Notes: generated by a model not told the origin, from the sequence alone. A DNA stretch of 64,000 bases from Stenogyne calaminthoides (GCA_037126765.1 JBBCBC010000016.1:13938728-14002727); one strand, 5' to 3'; numbered from the stretch's first letter, positions 11,104 to 22,380 are shown. A program made the numbers and translations.

Positions 11104-11417
11104 ATTCACCCAAGGCGGGTGAGTAGCGGTTATGGCGACCATTCGAGCGGGCAACTTGCCCGCCTTGGGCGACTAGCGGGCATGGCGACTAGCGCGTGGG
11201 CGAGTTCGCTAGGTAATCAGGTGAACTTTCCCGATGGGCGATTTGGGCGAGTAACTTTAGCCCCATCCTTGGATTCCAATGGCGGCCGGGCGTGTTCGCC
11301 TTTGTTCATGGCAATTCCCCCATATCTCATGCTTAATAGAGGTTAGTGGGCCCTCCCTCTGTAACTTAACGACATAAGAAATTCAACTAATTAGCCCAGA
11401 TCATTTGACACACAACA
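11104..11417 (-). repeat. Inverted, diverged LTR-start segment forming the right end
   Basis: On the minus strand it begins TGTTGTGTGTCAAATGATCT and follows the first part of the LTR (through GTTACAGAGGGAGGGCCCAC and CATGAGATATGGGG), then drifts into CTCGCC-type sequence. It is more diverged from the two LTRs than they are from each other. It ends CACAACA right before TTGTC. Confidence 0.85.
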
Positions 11418-11660
11418 TTGTCTAGTCTATTATTGATCAGACTGTTCCCACTTGGCCCAAGGAACCGACTTGCAATAGGAGTGATGTATTTAATATTCTT
11501 GAGTCCATTCCCGATCTCACTCTCGATGAGCACCTTGATACCTCTGAGAACATATTGAAGAGCAACCAGCTTTGGGAATTGTTTAGTGGACTACCCGAGC
11601 ATGCTTGCCCACGCTACGTTCGTTGTTTGCTTGATGGGGTCTTCGATTAACAACCATCAT
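11418..11660 (+). pseudogene. Myb/SANT-like protein, 3' part (decayed)
   Basis: After the TTGTC duplication the frame from the left part continues: IV, a TAG stop, then SIIDQTVPTWPKEP, LTLDEHLDTSENILKSNQLW and LFSGLPEHACPRYVRCLLDG. The last segment matches the C-terminal motif of Myb/SANT-like plant proteins (short-lived state, F-x-L-P, Y-V-R-x-L-L). That continuity across nearly 10 kb shows the insertion interrupted one gene. Stops make it non-functional. Confidence 0.75.
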
Positions 11661-12237
11661 ATGGAATATTGGCTGCAATCGATCTTTTGCATAATGTGAG
11701 ATGGATAACTCCTATCATTTTTTGTTACCTGTATGTTTGTTCATGAATGAGTAAACTGAGAAAACTCTTGTTTTGTGTATTTCTGTTGAAACTTTAGGGT
11801 TTTTTTTTGTGTTGGATAATTAGATTATTTTTTATTGTGTGATATTTGCAAGGGACGACTATATCGTTGGTATGATGGCATGTGTAGCAAAATTTTATAT
11901 CCAAGGTTATTTTTAGTTATTATTATATTTGAAGACATGCACATGATATGTCTTTAAAATAGACAAGTATGGATGTTTTAGATTTCACATTCTCCACTCC
12001 CAAGTTACTATTTTCATGCACCACAATAATTGGTTTCATAAAAGTTCATTTGAGTTCTTTACTATAGTTAGTACTCATTGGTAGGATCCATAATTATTAC
12101 TCCAATAATAACATTAGTGGAGGATGTCATCAAGTGAATTTCATGTGGATGCATAACCCTTGTGCCTTTCTTTTCTGTCAAATGAAAGGATCTCCATTTT
12201 AAACTACGTTTATAAAAGTATATATAGCCCACAATTT
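11661..12237. other. No gene recognised; 3' flank of the SANT-like pseudogene
   Basis: AT-rich DNA with no protein match. It may include the old 3' UTR. It ends where the first 1,288-bp tandem unit begins. Confidence 0.5.
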
Positions 12238-12697
12238 AAACTATGCAGAATGTACTACTTGAAATGGGTTAGACATCGATTTCAATCACATAAACTTCTT
12301 CATCTGATAATATCAATCAATTTTATCCAATTTTACATGAACAAACTGGGGGAAAAAAAATAGAGATGCAAACAATAAAAATTTTCCCATACATTAGAGA
12401 GGTGCATAATTATCATATTCCCATACATGAATTTCCATATCCATACACTACAATCTTTAACATTAAACAAGGGAAAACAATCACCCTATTTTAAACCATA
12501 AACTACAACTTCAAGATTAAAACAACATTCAACTAATGACCACCTTAAAATGGAAAAAACAACAAATTGCTAATCATCAATGCATTAACCATATAGCTAT
12601 GAAAGACACCATGAAACAATCAGAGCAATTTTGTTCCGATTTCCCCACTTTTCAACTTTTTCTTCAAATTCACGCTTCTGCTCAAACAATTGCACGG

Positions 12698-12996
12698 TTA
12701 ATTTTTGGTACTTGGAGGGATTGGAGGGTCTACCCAATCAAAGTAATTGCAACCACCACCTGTACGCTGGAAAAAGCAAAAAATAAAACACAAAATTCCA
12801 CTATTTAACAATAAATGAGTCAATCAATTCTTTGAAGTAAATTCGAACCGAACTACATTACCTTCCATTATTTACAACCATAAAATCTTCTACCAGTATT
12901 TTCATCTTTAGATGAAGTAAGAATTCACGCAAGAATCCCACAATGACAAAGAACACTTGAACTCCCACCAATGGAAAAAGAACTTGTTGAGGACAT
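12698..12996 (-). pseudogene. GRF zinc-finger protein, array copy 1 (two stops)
   Basis: Exon 1 runs 12996 to 12862, a GT...AG intron 12861 to 12767, exon 2 12766 to 12698. Exon 1 has the start MSSTSSFSIGGSSSVLCHCG, then a TGA where copies 2 and 3 have CGA (Arg), and a TAA where they have TAT (Tyr). Both stops lie within the finger, so this copy cannot make the full domain. Copy 4 shares exactly these two changes. Confidence 0.8.
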
Positions 12997-13986
12997 CTTG
13001 TGAGGATTTTCTTATTTTCGTGCATTGTCCCTTCCTTTCCCCCCCGTGATTAACGATCAATTGCAGATTATATCTTAGGGATTTTGATTTTAAGATTTTA
13101 GGGTTAGGGGGGCGACGAATTGGGGTGGGGGTGGGTGTTCTGCTATCTATCAGATTTGTGCATTGAGCAGCTTCCATTTAGGTCTGTGTTGCAGACCTTT
13201 TGTCTCTCCAATTTATTAAGAAAGGTCACGGGCACTATCAGACCCAAGACCGCGTGCATTGGGCGTGCATTTTCAATTTTAATGAATTTTCGGTCATGTA
13301 TAATTAAATTGGACCAAAATGTAAGTTGGGTTACATCAAAACCAGAGTCTTATTAATAAACCAACAATGTAGCCCACCATACATTAAGAGCGCCCATTCT
13401 GCCTCCTTTCAAAAATTTCAAAACCCACAATTCCCCTTTCACTCCACACCACTAGAAAATAGTCAAAACCTGCTTTAAAATGTAGATATTGGGTTCTCAA
13501 CATCATGTAAGGAATGTACTACTTGAAACTATGCACAATATACTACTTGAAATGGGTTAGACATCGATTTCAATCACATAAACTTCTTCATCTGATAATA
13601 TCAATCAATTTTATCCAATTTTACATGAACAAACTGGGGGAAAAAAAAATAGAGATGCAAACAATAAAAATTTTCCCATACATTAGAGAGGTGCATAATT
13701 ATCATATTCCCATACATGAATTTCCATATCCATACACTATAATATTTAACATTAAACAAGGGAAAACAATCACCCTGTTTTAAACCATAAACTACAACTT
13801 CAAGATTAAAACAACATTCAACTAATGACCACCTTAAAATGGAAAAAACAACAAATTGCTAATCATCAATGCATTAACCATATAGCTATGAAAGACACCA
13901 TGAAACAATCAGAGCAATTTTGTTCCGATTTCCCCACTTTTCAACTTTTTCTTCAAATTCACGCTTCTGCTCAAACAATTGCACGG

Positions 13987-14285
13987 TTAATTTTTGGTAC
14001 TTGGAGGGATTGGAGGGTCTACCCAATCAAAGTAATTGCAACCACCACCTGTACGCTGGAAAAAGCAAAAAATAAAACACAAAATTCCACTATTTAACAA
14101 TAAATGAGTCAATCAATTCTTTGAAGTAAATTCAAACTGAACTATATCACCTTCCAATATTTACAACCATAAAATCTTCTACCAGTATTTTCATCTTTAG
14201 ACGAAGTAAGAATTCGCGCAAGAATCCCACAGTGACAAAGAACACTTGAACTCCCACCAATGGAAAAAGAACTTGTTGAGGACAT
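13987..14285 (-). CDS. GRF-type zinc-finger protein, array copy 2 (67 codons, spliced)
   Basis: Exon 1 14285-14151 (45 codons), intron 14150-14056 (95 bp; donor AAG|GTGATA, acceptor CCAG|CG), exon 2 14055-13987. The product has the GRF finger: Cys17-x-Cys19, ARILTSSKDENTGRRFYGCK (residues 23-42), then GCNYFDWVDPP after the splice, supplying the last Cys. GRF fingers bind single-stranded nucleic acid in DNA repair proteins; plants have many small ones of unknown role. The stop after 67 codons is early: shifting frame just before it opens a further frame reading QLFEQKREFEEKVEKWG, a coiled coil followed by a hydrophobic stretch, typical of plant GRF proteins. So the C-terminus is probably lost by a shared frameshift. 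Expression is unknown. Confidence 0.7.
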
Positions 14286-15274
14286 CTTGTGAGGATTTTC
14301 TTATTTTCGTGCATTGTCCCTTCCTTTCCCCCCCGTGATTAACGATCAATTGCAGATTATATCTTAGGGATTTTGATTTTAAGATTTTAGGGTTAGGGGG
14401 GCGACGAATTGGGGTGGGGGTGGGTGTTCTGCTATCTATCAGATTTGTGCATTGAGCAGCTTCCATTTAGGTCTGTGTTGCAGACCTTTTGTCTCTCCAA
14501 TTTATTAAGAAAGGTCACGGGCACTATCAGACCCAAGACCGCGTGCATTGGGCGTGCATTTTCAATTTTAATGAATTTTCGGTCATGTATAATTAAATTG
14601 GACCAAAATGTAAGTTGGGTTACATCAAGACCAGAGTCTTATTAATAAACCAACAATGTAGCCCACCATACATTAAGAGCGCCCATTCTGCCTCCTTTCA
14701 AAAATTTCAAAACCCACAATTCCCCTTTCACTCCACACCACTAGAAAATAGTCAAAACCTGCTTTAAAATGTAGATATTGGGTTCTCAACATCATGTAAG
14801 GAATGTACTACTTGAAACTATGCAGAATGTACTACTTGAAATGGGTTAGACATCGATTTCAATCACATAAACTTCTTCATCTGATAATATCAATCAATTT
14901 TATCCAATTTTACATGAACAAACTGGGGGAAAAAAAATAGAGATGCAAACAATAAAAATTTTCCCATACATTAGAGAGGTGCATAATTATCATATTCCCA
15001 TACATGAATTTCCATATCCATACACTATAATATTTAACATTAAACAAGGGAAAACAATCACCCTGTTTTAAACCATAAACTACAACTTCAAGATTAAAAC
15101 AACATTCAACTAATGACCACCTTAAAATGGAAAAAACAACAAATTGCTAATCATCAATGCATTAACCATATAGCTATGAAAGACACCATGAAACAATCAG
15201 AGCAATTTTGTTCCGATTTCCCCACTTTTCAACTTTTTCTTCAAATTCACGCTTCTGCTCAAACAATTGCACGG

Positions 15275-15573
15275 TTAATTTTTGGTACTTGGAGGGATTG
15301 GAGGGTCTACCCAATCAAAGTAATTGCAACCACCACCTGTACGCTGGAAAAAGCAAAAAATAAAACACAAAATTCCACTATTTAACAATAAATGAGTCAA
15401 TCAATTCTTTGAAGTAAATTCAAACTGAACTATATCACCTTCCAATATTTACAACCATAAAATCTTCTACCAGTATTTTCATCTTTAGACGAAGTAAGAA
15501 TTCGCGCAAGAATCCCACAGTGACAAAGAACACTTGAACTCCCACCAATGGAAAAAGAACTTGTTGAGGACAT
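15275..15573 (-). CDS. GRF-type zinc-finger protein, array copy 3 (67 codons, spliced)
   Basis: Exon 1 15573-15439, intron 15438-15344, exon 2 15343-15275. The encoded finger matches copy 2: CHCG, RRFYGCKYWK at the exon end, then RTGGGCNYFDWVDPP. Splice signals are intact. The same early stop and out-of-frame coiled-coil tail are present. High identity to copy 2 over the whole unit suggests that 2 and 3 are the newest duplicates, or that they were recently homogenised. Confidence 0.7.
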
Positions 15574-16571
15574 CTTGTGAGGATTTTCTTATTTTCGTGC
15601 ATTGTCCCTTCCTTTCCCCCCCGTGATTAACGATCAATTGCAGATTATATCTTAGGGATTTTGATTTTAAGATTTTAGGGTTAGGGGGGCGACGAATTGG
15701 GGTGGGGGTGGGTGTTCTGCTATCTATCAGATTTGTGCATTGAGCAGCTTCCATTTAGGTCTGTGTTGCAGACCTTTTGTCTCTCCAATTTATTAAGAAA
15801 GGTCACGGGCACTATCAGACCCAAGACCGCGTGCATTGGGCGTGCATTTTCAATTTTAATGAATTTTCGGTCATGTATAATTAAATTGGACCAAAATGTA
15901 AGTTGGGTTGCATCAAGACCCAAGTCCCATTAATAGACCAACAATGTAGTCCACCATACATTAAGAGGGCCCATTCGGTCTCCTTTCAAAAATTTCAAAA
16001 CCCACAATTCCCCTTTCACTCCACACCACTAGAAAATAGTCAAAACCTGCTTTAAAATGTAGATATTGGGTTCTCAACATCATGTAAGGAATGTACTACT
16101 TGAAACTATGCACAATATACTACTTGAAATGGGTTAGACATCGATTTCAATCACATAAACTTCTTCATCTGATAATATCAATCAATTTTATCCAATTTTA
16201 CATGAACAAACTGGGGGAAAAAAAATAGAGATGCAAACAATAAAAATTTTCCCATACATTAGAGAGGTGCATAATTATCATATTCCCATACATGAATTTC
16301 CATATCCATACACTATAATATTTAACATTAAACAAGGGAAAACAATCACCCTGTTTTAAACCATAAACTACAACTTCAAGATTAAAACAACATTCAACTA
16401 ATGACCACCTTAAAATGGAAAAAACAACAAATTGCTAATCATCAATGCATTAACCATACAGCTATGAAAGACACCATGAAACAATCAGAGCAATTTTGTG
16501 CCGATTTCCCCCCTTTTCAAGCTTTTAAACTTTTTCTTCAAATTCATGCTTCTGCTCAAACAATTGCACGA

Positions 16572-16870
16572 TTAATTTTTGGTACTTGGAGGGATTGGAG
16601 GGTCTACCCAATCAAAGTAATTGCAACCACCACCTGTACGCTGGAAAAAGCAAAAAATAAAACACAAAATTCCATTATTTAACAATAAATGAGTCAATCA
16701 ATTCTTTGAAGTAAATTCGAACCGAACTACATTACCTTCCATTATTTACAACCATAAAATCTTCTACCAGTATTTTCATCTTTAGATGAAGTAAGAATTC
16801 ACGCAAGAATCCCACAATGACAAAGAACACTTGAACTCCCACCAATGGAAAAAGAACTTGTTGAGGACAT
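16572..16870 (-). pseudogene. GRF zinc-finger protein, array copy 4 (two stops)
   Basis: Exon 1 16870-16736, exon 2 16640-16572. Exon 1 carries the same TGA and TAA as copy 1, so the finger is broken in the same way. The unit also has a 9-bp insertion downstream of the coding part and more substitutions than the others. Confidence 0.75.
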
Positions 16871-17390
16871 CTTGTGAGGATTTTCTTATTTTCGTGCATT
16901 GTCCCTTCCTTTCCCCCCTGTGATTAACGATCAATTGCAGATTATATCTTAGGGATTTTGATTTTAAGAATTTAGAGTTAGGGGGGCGACGAATTGGGGT
17001 GGGGGTGTTCTGCTATCTATCAGATTTGTGCATTGAGCGGCTTCAAATAAGGTCTGTGTTGCGGACCTTTTGTCTCTCCAATTTATTAAGAAAGGTCACG
17101 TGCACTATCAGTCCCAAGATCACGTGCATTGGGCGTGCATTTTCAATTTTAATGAATTTTCGGTCATGTATAATTAAATTGGACCAAAATGTAAGTTGGG
17201 TTGCATCAAGACCCAAGTCCCATTAATAGACCAACAATGTAGTCCACCATACATTAAGAGGGCCCATTCGGTCTCCTTTCAAAAATTTCAAAACCCACAA
17301 TTCCCCTTTCACTCCACACCACTAGAAAATAGTCAAAACCCGCTCTAAAAAAGTAGATATTGGGTTCTCAACATCATGTAAGGAATCAAT

Positions 17391-17797
17391 TCTTACATGA
17401 AGTGACCAATCAAATTTTGATCAACATATATATTTTTATCATTGAATTGACCAATAAATTATCCTTTTTTTTAAAATATTACAATATATGACCATAATTC
17501 CTCCTCCATGTTGGCATATAAATGGATGTTAAGGTTGTGCCCATTATCAAATATTTACTCCGTCCATTTTTCTCCCTTATTTCTAGAAGAAAATATAATG
17601 GCTAACCTTTCCAAAATTTACCATGATCGAATTTTGTATCATAAACCATGGTCCAAGAACTTACTACTACCTCCGTTCCAGAAAAATTTTCCCCATTGAC
17701 TTTTACACGCGTTTTTGCGAGCGAGTTTTGTATTAATAATTGAAATGATAAACTGACTTTTAAGGAGGGGTATGATAGATAAACTTCTATCATACCC
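17391..17797. other. No gene recognised; contains a perfect hairpin
   Basis: AT-rich spacer between the GRF and DUF1985 arrays. It holds CTACCTCCGTTCC (17669 onward), reminiscent of the CTCCCTCCGT start of Stowaway-type MITEs; no matching right end is seen. The hairpin is listed separately. Confidence 0.4.
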
Positions 17798-17802
17798 CTC
17801 CT
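17763..17802. repeat. Perfect 16-bp inverted repeat with 8-nt loop
   Basis: AGGAGGGGTATGATAG (17763-17778), loop ATAAACTT, then its exact reverse complement (17787-17802). It overlaps the junction where the first DUF1985 unit starts. Confidence 0.85.
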
Positions 17803-17851
17803 ATATGATGTATTATATCATTCTCCTTTCACATGATTCACATTTTTGTAG

Positions 17852-18540
17852 ATGGAGGCCATCGGACGAGATGATTATTTTAAGGGTAGATTAAGTTGCC
17901 GGAGTAATCTTTTGAATACGGGAGAATGAAGGATAAATTGGCAAAAGACCAGAAAGAACGGTTTTAGAAATCGTGCTTCGGACAGTTCTACAACATGGTT
18001 GGCCTTGTTTTCCATGGCCAACTCTTCCTTCATCTGATATTCAAGGAAGACAATTGACTAAAAGGGGATAAATTAATTTTCATGTGAACAATTGCGCCAC
18101 GGAATTCAAGCTGAATGAATTTCACTTATTACATGTCTGAAATTTGGATCTAAATTGGACCCACAAGAATGCACACTTTATCAACAATATGCAAAATTGG
18201 ACCCACAATAAGACAGTGCACATGGACCTATACACATTCACGTATGCTCTTTAGTTTTTGGCGTACAAAGTTATGCCATTTGTTGTGAAATTGTTTGTTA
18301 CCCCTAAGTCCGCATCTTCAATACCGCATATGTTGCGATGGTCATCGGAAAAGTTTTACCGTTTCGAAAAACTAACAAATAATTGTTTTCCGGTGATGAA
18401 AAGTGGAGATGCAGTGGAAGAAAGAATGAGTACAGTTGTTATTCATATTACATTTTGATTTCTTGGTTGGGAAGTGTTTCAATGGTGTTGTGTTGTTATT
18501 ATGAATTTATGATTAATTTAAAACACTTATCATAATGTTA
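17852..18540 (+). pseudogene. DUF1985 protein remnant, array unit 1
   Basis: Starts ATGGAGGCCATCGGACGAGA and reads MEAIGRDDYFKGRLSCRSN before shifts and stops. The middle of the DUF1985 domain is deleted and replaced by a short GGACCCACAA-type repeat (18160-18210). The 3' part keeps AYKVMPFVVKLFVT and SSIPHMLRWSSEKFYRFE. DUF1985 occurs in plant proteins often fused to Ulp1/C48 cysteine peptidases carried by Mutator-like elements. No peptidase domain is seen here. Confidence 0.75.
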
Positions 18541-19548
18541 GGTTGAAAGGAAAAATATGAAATAATATGAACAAGATTCTTTCTGGTTTTTGTGCTAAGC
18601 CGTGAAAGAAGATTATATTTAGTCAATATATTCTTGTATGCGTATCAATTAGTTTATTGTAAAGATCCCGATATGCAGCAAAAAAAAAAAAGCAATTAAT
18701 GTTGGAAACCAAATATTAAACTGCGTTAAAAAGTATCAAACATAGTAATGATTCTGATCGTGTGATTTTTTTTATTCTTTTATTGTGACCCTAGTCTTGA
18801 TCGAAATTGTTACCACAAAATAAAAATTTACTAAAGCGTAATTATCGGACCAAACTTAATGGGCGGCCCAGCCCATCGATTCATTGTGGATCCTACCCAC
18901 AGTTGGGCCTCATGACATTTCGATAGTTCTCCATTTTGGCACATTTTCATCCCTATATTGTTGTTTGCTCTCTCTATTGTTGTTGCATGAAAGAAAAATT
19001 TGTTGATGAACATGAGTTTTTATTGATTTCTTATAAGACCAATTTAATTAATTTTGATGGATTTGTGATTTTTAAATTGTATTAGATATTTGAGTATTTG
19101 AGTGTTGTTTTGAGACGTGAATATGCTTGAGAACATGTCATTTTAGATAATGTAAATGTTGAATTATTTGTATAAGTTGTAATGTCGGCTTATGATGAGG
19201 GGGTTGTATGGGTTGTAATGTCGAATTTTGTATGGGATGTATGGGTTGAATTACTTGGGAAATAAATTGAATTACTTGTGATAAACACTGATTTTGGTTC
19301 GAATTAACTTGTATGGGTTAAAATGAACACTGATGTTGAAAAGGATTGATCACACTGTTTAACTTGCGATAAATTCTGAATTACTTGTGAAATAAACTCT
19401 GAGTTTGGTCGATTTTCTTATGATAAATGTCAGTTTTTGCATAGCTTGAAGTACTTTTGAAATAATTATGTCATTTTGGGCATGGATTTGAATCAACCTA
19501 TATGATGTATGATATCAATCCCCTTTCACATGATTCACATTTTTGTAG

Positions 19549-22380
19549 ATGGAGGCCATCAGACGAGATGATTATTTTAAGGGTAGATTAAGTTGCCGGA
19601 GTGATCTTTTGAATATGGGGAGAATAAAGGAAAAATTAACAAAAGATCAGAAAGAACGGTTTCATAAATTGTGCTTCGAAAAGTTCTACAACTTGGTTGA
19701 CCTTGTTTTCCATGGCCAGCTTTTCCTTCATCTGATATTCAAGCAAGACAGTTGACTAAAAGGGGATAAATTAATTTTTCATGGGAACAATTGCGCCACG
19801 TAATTCGGGTTGAATGAATTTCACTTATTACATGTCTGCAATTTGGATCTATATTGGCCATTTCGGTAAGACCGAAGTTTACAAAGCAATTTTTGGGTCA
19901 AGATCGGAGTTACATGTAAGTGATATTGAGCAAGCGTTCATGGATGCAACAAACAAAAAATCTAACTGTCCACCAGAGGTGGGATTAAAGTTGGCATTCT
20001 TGTGGGTCCTGTACAGGATATTGTTGATGAAGGACAACACGACCAAGAAGATTGATACACAGTACATACATATAATGTTGGGATTATATTGGAAAATATG
20101 TTTTTTACTTTGTATAATCAAAACTGAATTTCGGACTTATTTGCTGAAATAAATTGTTTATCACTGATGCTTTAAATATTATCGAATGTTACATATATTT
20201 ACTGCATAACTGTTCAATAATTCGTAACGTGTTACATTGTAGTTAATTTAGTGATACCAGATCACAGAAGATTAACAGTCCCTTGTAACTAAAAGTACGC
20301 CATTCACGACCTAGATGGAAATGAACAACCCATCGTGAAAGGTTGAAGTGTAAGGCTCGGATTGGCTTGTCTTGACCAAGAGATTACACTAGTGCATGAC
20401 TGATGCACTGAATAGGACCTACAGGAGGACAAATTCTTCAGAACTGAACAAGGAAGAATTAGACCTCGGTGGTTCGTTATTTCTTAATCTTCGTTCCTTA
20501 AATAGGATCACGTGTGATTGGTAACTATTGCTTTGACTTATCATGGGTAGAGAATCAACGAGATTCAATACTTTTTATCTTGGGCAATATTATTGGTCAC
20601 ATGTGATTGCTAAGATTTAATATGGAGAATTGTGTGCAAGTACGCTTGTTTGATTTGCCCCTTGGGAGGTTCATAAGCTTTATCATACCAAATCTTGCAA
20701 GTGAAATTAGTTTCCGGTATGGATAATAATGTTGAACCGTTCCTTGACCAAGGACAAAAGATATTAATTAACGGAAAGCTATTTCAGTGGCTTGAATTAA
20801 TTAATGGGCTAGGTAATCTTAAACAAGGGAAATAATAACTGGGAGCCATATTGACTGTAATATGGGTTAAGATGGATAGTGCAATATTAATTATGTAGTG
20901 GGATTAATTAATATTTATGGGCTTGAATAATATTGTGGCTCAATATTGATAATTCAAGATCCATTGGAAGGTCCAATCTCAATTCTCCTAAAGGCCCCCT
21001 AAGTAGCCCAACATATAGTCCAATAACTGAAAAAGGTGTTTAAAAATAAAATAAATTTGTTGCCTATTTTTCCTTGTAATTTTCGAATTTTATGGATAAA
21101 AGAGGGAGAAAGATTTTCTTTGAATTTTGTTATGGAATGAAGATATGTATTCTTGGAATACAAGATTATCTCATTAAATTCAAGAAATCTCTCACGTGGT
21201 TATTCATGATGGAAATTTCGAAATTTTGAAAATAAAGGGCAAGAAAGATTTTCTTGATTTTCTTGAAAAGATATTATGGAAGATATGTATTTCTTGAAAT
21301 ACAAGAATATCTCATAAATTCAAGAAGATCCAAATCTTGGAATCTTGGACCCTCTATTTTTCGAAAAATTCCATAATATGGTGTGGTGGGATTTTTTGTG
21401 GAATATTATAATTATGGGAAAAAGAATATAGGAGATATATTCAAGATTTCTTGGAGATCAAGAAAAGATTTTCTCACATTGTTTTTCTTCCCAAATTTTC
21501 GCCCAACACTATCTATAAATAGGGGATGATTCTTTCATTCCCAAGTACAATTCCATGTGCTGGAAAAATTAGTAAATCCACAAAGGTGGTGCAACATAAT
21601 TTATTTTCCTTTTGTTAATTGTTCACAAGTGTCCTACCACCGGATAGTCGAACAAGGATTAAGGGAATACTTGGGAAGTTCTTTTGGTTAGTCTAATCAC
21701 CCGACATCAGCCATCCCAAGAGGCGTTCGCTCACATAAACTCGTAGAATTCATCATGTAGGGATTTACGTGAATTAATTATATGCATGATTTGTTGTTGG
21801 ATTATTATTTGAGTTAATATAAGATTAATTCATGCTAGTAATAATTATAAGAATTAAATTTGTATTTAAATATTCATCCCGAATAGATCTGTGCAATTTA
21901 TTCCCCAACATATAAAGGAAGACTATGAAGCTTTCAACAATTTTCCTTGGGGTCGGGTAGCATATGACTGTTTAGTCACAGACATTCGTAATAGATGCGG
22001 CTGAACATCTACCGAAAGAAGAAAAAAAACATGGAAAACTGACAAAAATAAGAAAGTGCACATGGACCTATGCGCATTCACGTATGCTTTTCAGTTTTTG
22101 GCGTACAAAGTTATGACATTTGTTGCGAAAATGTGTGTTACTCGGAAGTTTGCATCTTCAATACCGCGTATATTGCGATGGTCATCGGAATAGTTTTACA
22201 GTTTCGAAAAACTAACAAATAATTGTTTTCCGGTGAAGAAAAGTGGAGATGCAGTGGAAGAAATGATGAGTACAGTTGTTATTCATATTACAACTTTTGA
22301 TTTCTTAGTTGGGAAGTGTTTCAATGGTGTTGTGTTATTATGAATTTATGATTAATTTAAAATACTTATCATAATGTTAG
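19549..22380 (+). pseudogene. DUF1985 protein remnant, array unit 2, split by a solo LTR
   Basis: The 5' part (19549-20070) reads MEAIRRDDYFKGRLSCRSD with later frameshifts, then DIEQAFMDATNKKSNCPPEV and IDTQYIH. A solo LTR (20076-21910) interrupts just after this. The 3' part resumes at 21916 with EDYEAFNNFPWGRV and decays through about 22380. Stops and shifts on both sides make it non-functional. Confidence 0.75.
20076..21910 (+). mobile_element. Solo LTR, 1,835 bp, in DUF1985 unit 2
   Basis: Begins TGTTGGGATTATATTGG and ends TTTATTCCCCAACA, with perfect 5-bp duplication TATAA (20071-20075 and 21911-21915). A TATA box, TATAAATAGGG, lies at 21514. No primer site, polypurine tract or coding frame is present, so this is a single LTR left by recombination between two LTRs. 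Orientation follows the TATA box. The superfamily cannot be assigned from the LTR alone. Confidence 0.85.

Larger units (their letters stand above)
1460..11417 (+). mobile_element. Composite gag-only LTR retrotransposon (Gypsy-type), nested
   Basis: The insertion is bounded by the 5-bp duplication TTGTC (1455-1459 and 11418-11422), and removing it rejoins the SANT-like reading frame. In order it contains: 5' LTR, primer site, gag, 43-bp tandem repeats, a nested Sirevirus solo LTR, 184-203-bp tandem repeats, a CTCGCC-rich stretch, polypurine tract, 3' LTR, and an inverted LTR-start segment. No protease, reverse transcriptase or integrase can be read on either strand, so the element is non-autonomous and must have been mobilised by a relative. 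The gag has the Gypsy-type retrotransposon gag signature. LTR ends are TG...CA as expected. Lineage below Gypsy is uncertain; the primer site and 3' repeat tracts resemble Tat/Ogre-like elements. Confidence 0.85.
12238..17390 (+). repeat. Four-copy tandem array, period about 1,288 bp
   Basis: Units start near 12238, 13526, 14814 and 16102, each with ATGYACTACTTGAAATGGGT. Copies 2 and 3 are almost identical; copy 4 carries a 9-bp insertion near 16518 and several substitutions. Each unit holds one two-exon GRF zinc-finger gene on the minus strand plus its 5' region. The array is direct (head to tail), so unequal exchange is the likely origin. Confidence 0.95.

Noticed and set aside
12536..12808. 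90-codon plus-strand frame repeated in every 1,288-bp unit
   Set aside because: Runs antisense through the second exon, part of the intron and the 3' part of the GRF gene. Conservation between copies follows from recent duplication, not selection.
12908..13177. 89-codon minus-strand frame repeated in the array
   Set aside because: Overlaps the GRF first exon and 5' region in another phase; the GRF frame has the recognisable domain and splice sites.
17669..17802. Stowaway-type MITE starting CTACCTCCGTTCC
   Set aside because: Only one end resembles Stowaway; no inverted partner or TA duplication found.
18831..19013. 60-codon minus-strand frame recurring in DUF1985 units
   Set aside because: Short, variable between units, and without motif; probably chance in the non-coding part of the unit.
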